From: an uncultured Nitrospinaceae bacterium
GTDB taxonomy: Bacteria; Nitrospinota; Nitrospinia; Nitrospinales; VA-1
Direction of reading: 5' to 3'
Assembly (NCBI GenBank): GCA_938073925.1
Contig: CALJGH010000058.1
Location: 1-5,975 of the forward strand
Length of the DNA: 5,975 nt
The notes below the pieces were generated by a model, which did not search any database, was not told the DNA's origin, and saw only the letters and a program-made list of their open reading frames with translations. Below, one piece after another: positions 5,844 to 5,975 of this stretch (the first letter of the stretch is position 1; the number at the start of each line of letters is the position of its first letter). Position numbers and translations under genes: made by a program.

Positions 5844-5872
5844 ACCATAAAATTAAACATTTTCATTGTCAA
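5844..5872 (-). promoter_or_regulatory. Sigma-70-type promoter of the 63-residue protein gene
   Basis: On the minus strand a perfect TTGACA -35 (5867-5872) is separated by exactly 17 bp from TATGGT (5844-5849, four of six -10 bases). Transcription should start near 5837 and give a leader of about 87 nt. A tandem ATTGAA-ATA-ATTGAA (5882-5896) lies 9 bp upstream of the -35. Beyond it, up to the window end, the sequence is AT-rich with no gene, terminator or RNA feature I can support. Confidence 0.65.
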
Positions 5873-5975
5873 GCAAATAAGTTCAATTATTTCAATGGTT
5901 AAACTTAAAATTACCATAAATCATATTAGATTTACTCTAGTGATAATTTTTGCTACCCGCTTGAATCGTTTTAGT

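Overview
This AT-rich window comes from a bacterial chromosome and carries four well-supported genes, one small unassigned gene, and possibly the first codons of a sixth. The mutL product has an intact C-terminal endonuclease motif and Cys/His metal motifs, so the organism probably repairs mismatches without MutH, unlike enterobacteria. RNase D, a Maf-like (DUF115) protein and an exported TPR protein suggest a Gram-negative bacterium outside the Enterobacterales. A Nitrospinota or deltaproteobacterial-type lineage would fit, but that placement is a guess from gene style. Nothing points to a mobile element: I found no transposase, integrase, tRNA, rRNA or CRISPR array.

Layout. At the extreme left edge a possible minus-strand gene begins (1-16), with an otherwise featureless gap up to mutL. 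mutL (188-2026, minus) is divergent from a two-gene plus-strand unit, and the 159-bp gap between them is rich in inverted repeats. The plus-strand unit is a DUF115/Maf-like protein (2186-3616) followed after 10 bp by a secreted or membrane-anchored TPR protein (3627-4283). The TPR gene runs 48 bp into the 3' end of the convergent RNase D gene rnd (4236-5399, minus). Upstream of rnd lie two consensus TATAAT boxes and a strong minus-strand terminator. That terminator ends a separate unit coding for a 63-residue protein (5559-5750, minus), which has a clear promoter, an 87-nt leader and a Shine-Dalgarno site. The last 100 bases are AT-rich and hold no gene I can see.

How the genes relate. mutL and rnd are housekeeping DNA-repair and RNA-processing genes with no obvious link to each other. 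The DUF115-TPR pair is the accessory part. The first protein resembles the Maf family, which modifies flagellin with nonulosonic (sialic-like) sugars, and the second is an exported TPR scaffold probably translated from the same message. No flagellar or sugar-synthesis genes are in view, so substrate and purpose stay open.

Most worth a second look: a perfect plus-strand terminator hairpin only 37 bp before the DUF115 start, with no plus-strand gene upstream of it; the inverted repeats ahead of mutL; the DUF115-TPR pair away from flagellar genes; and the independently expressed 63-residue protein. None of these amounts to a demonstrated new system.
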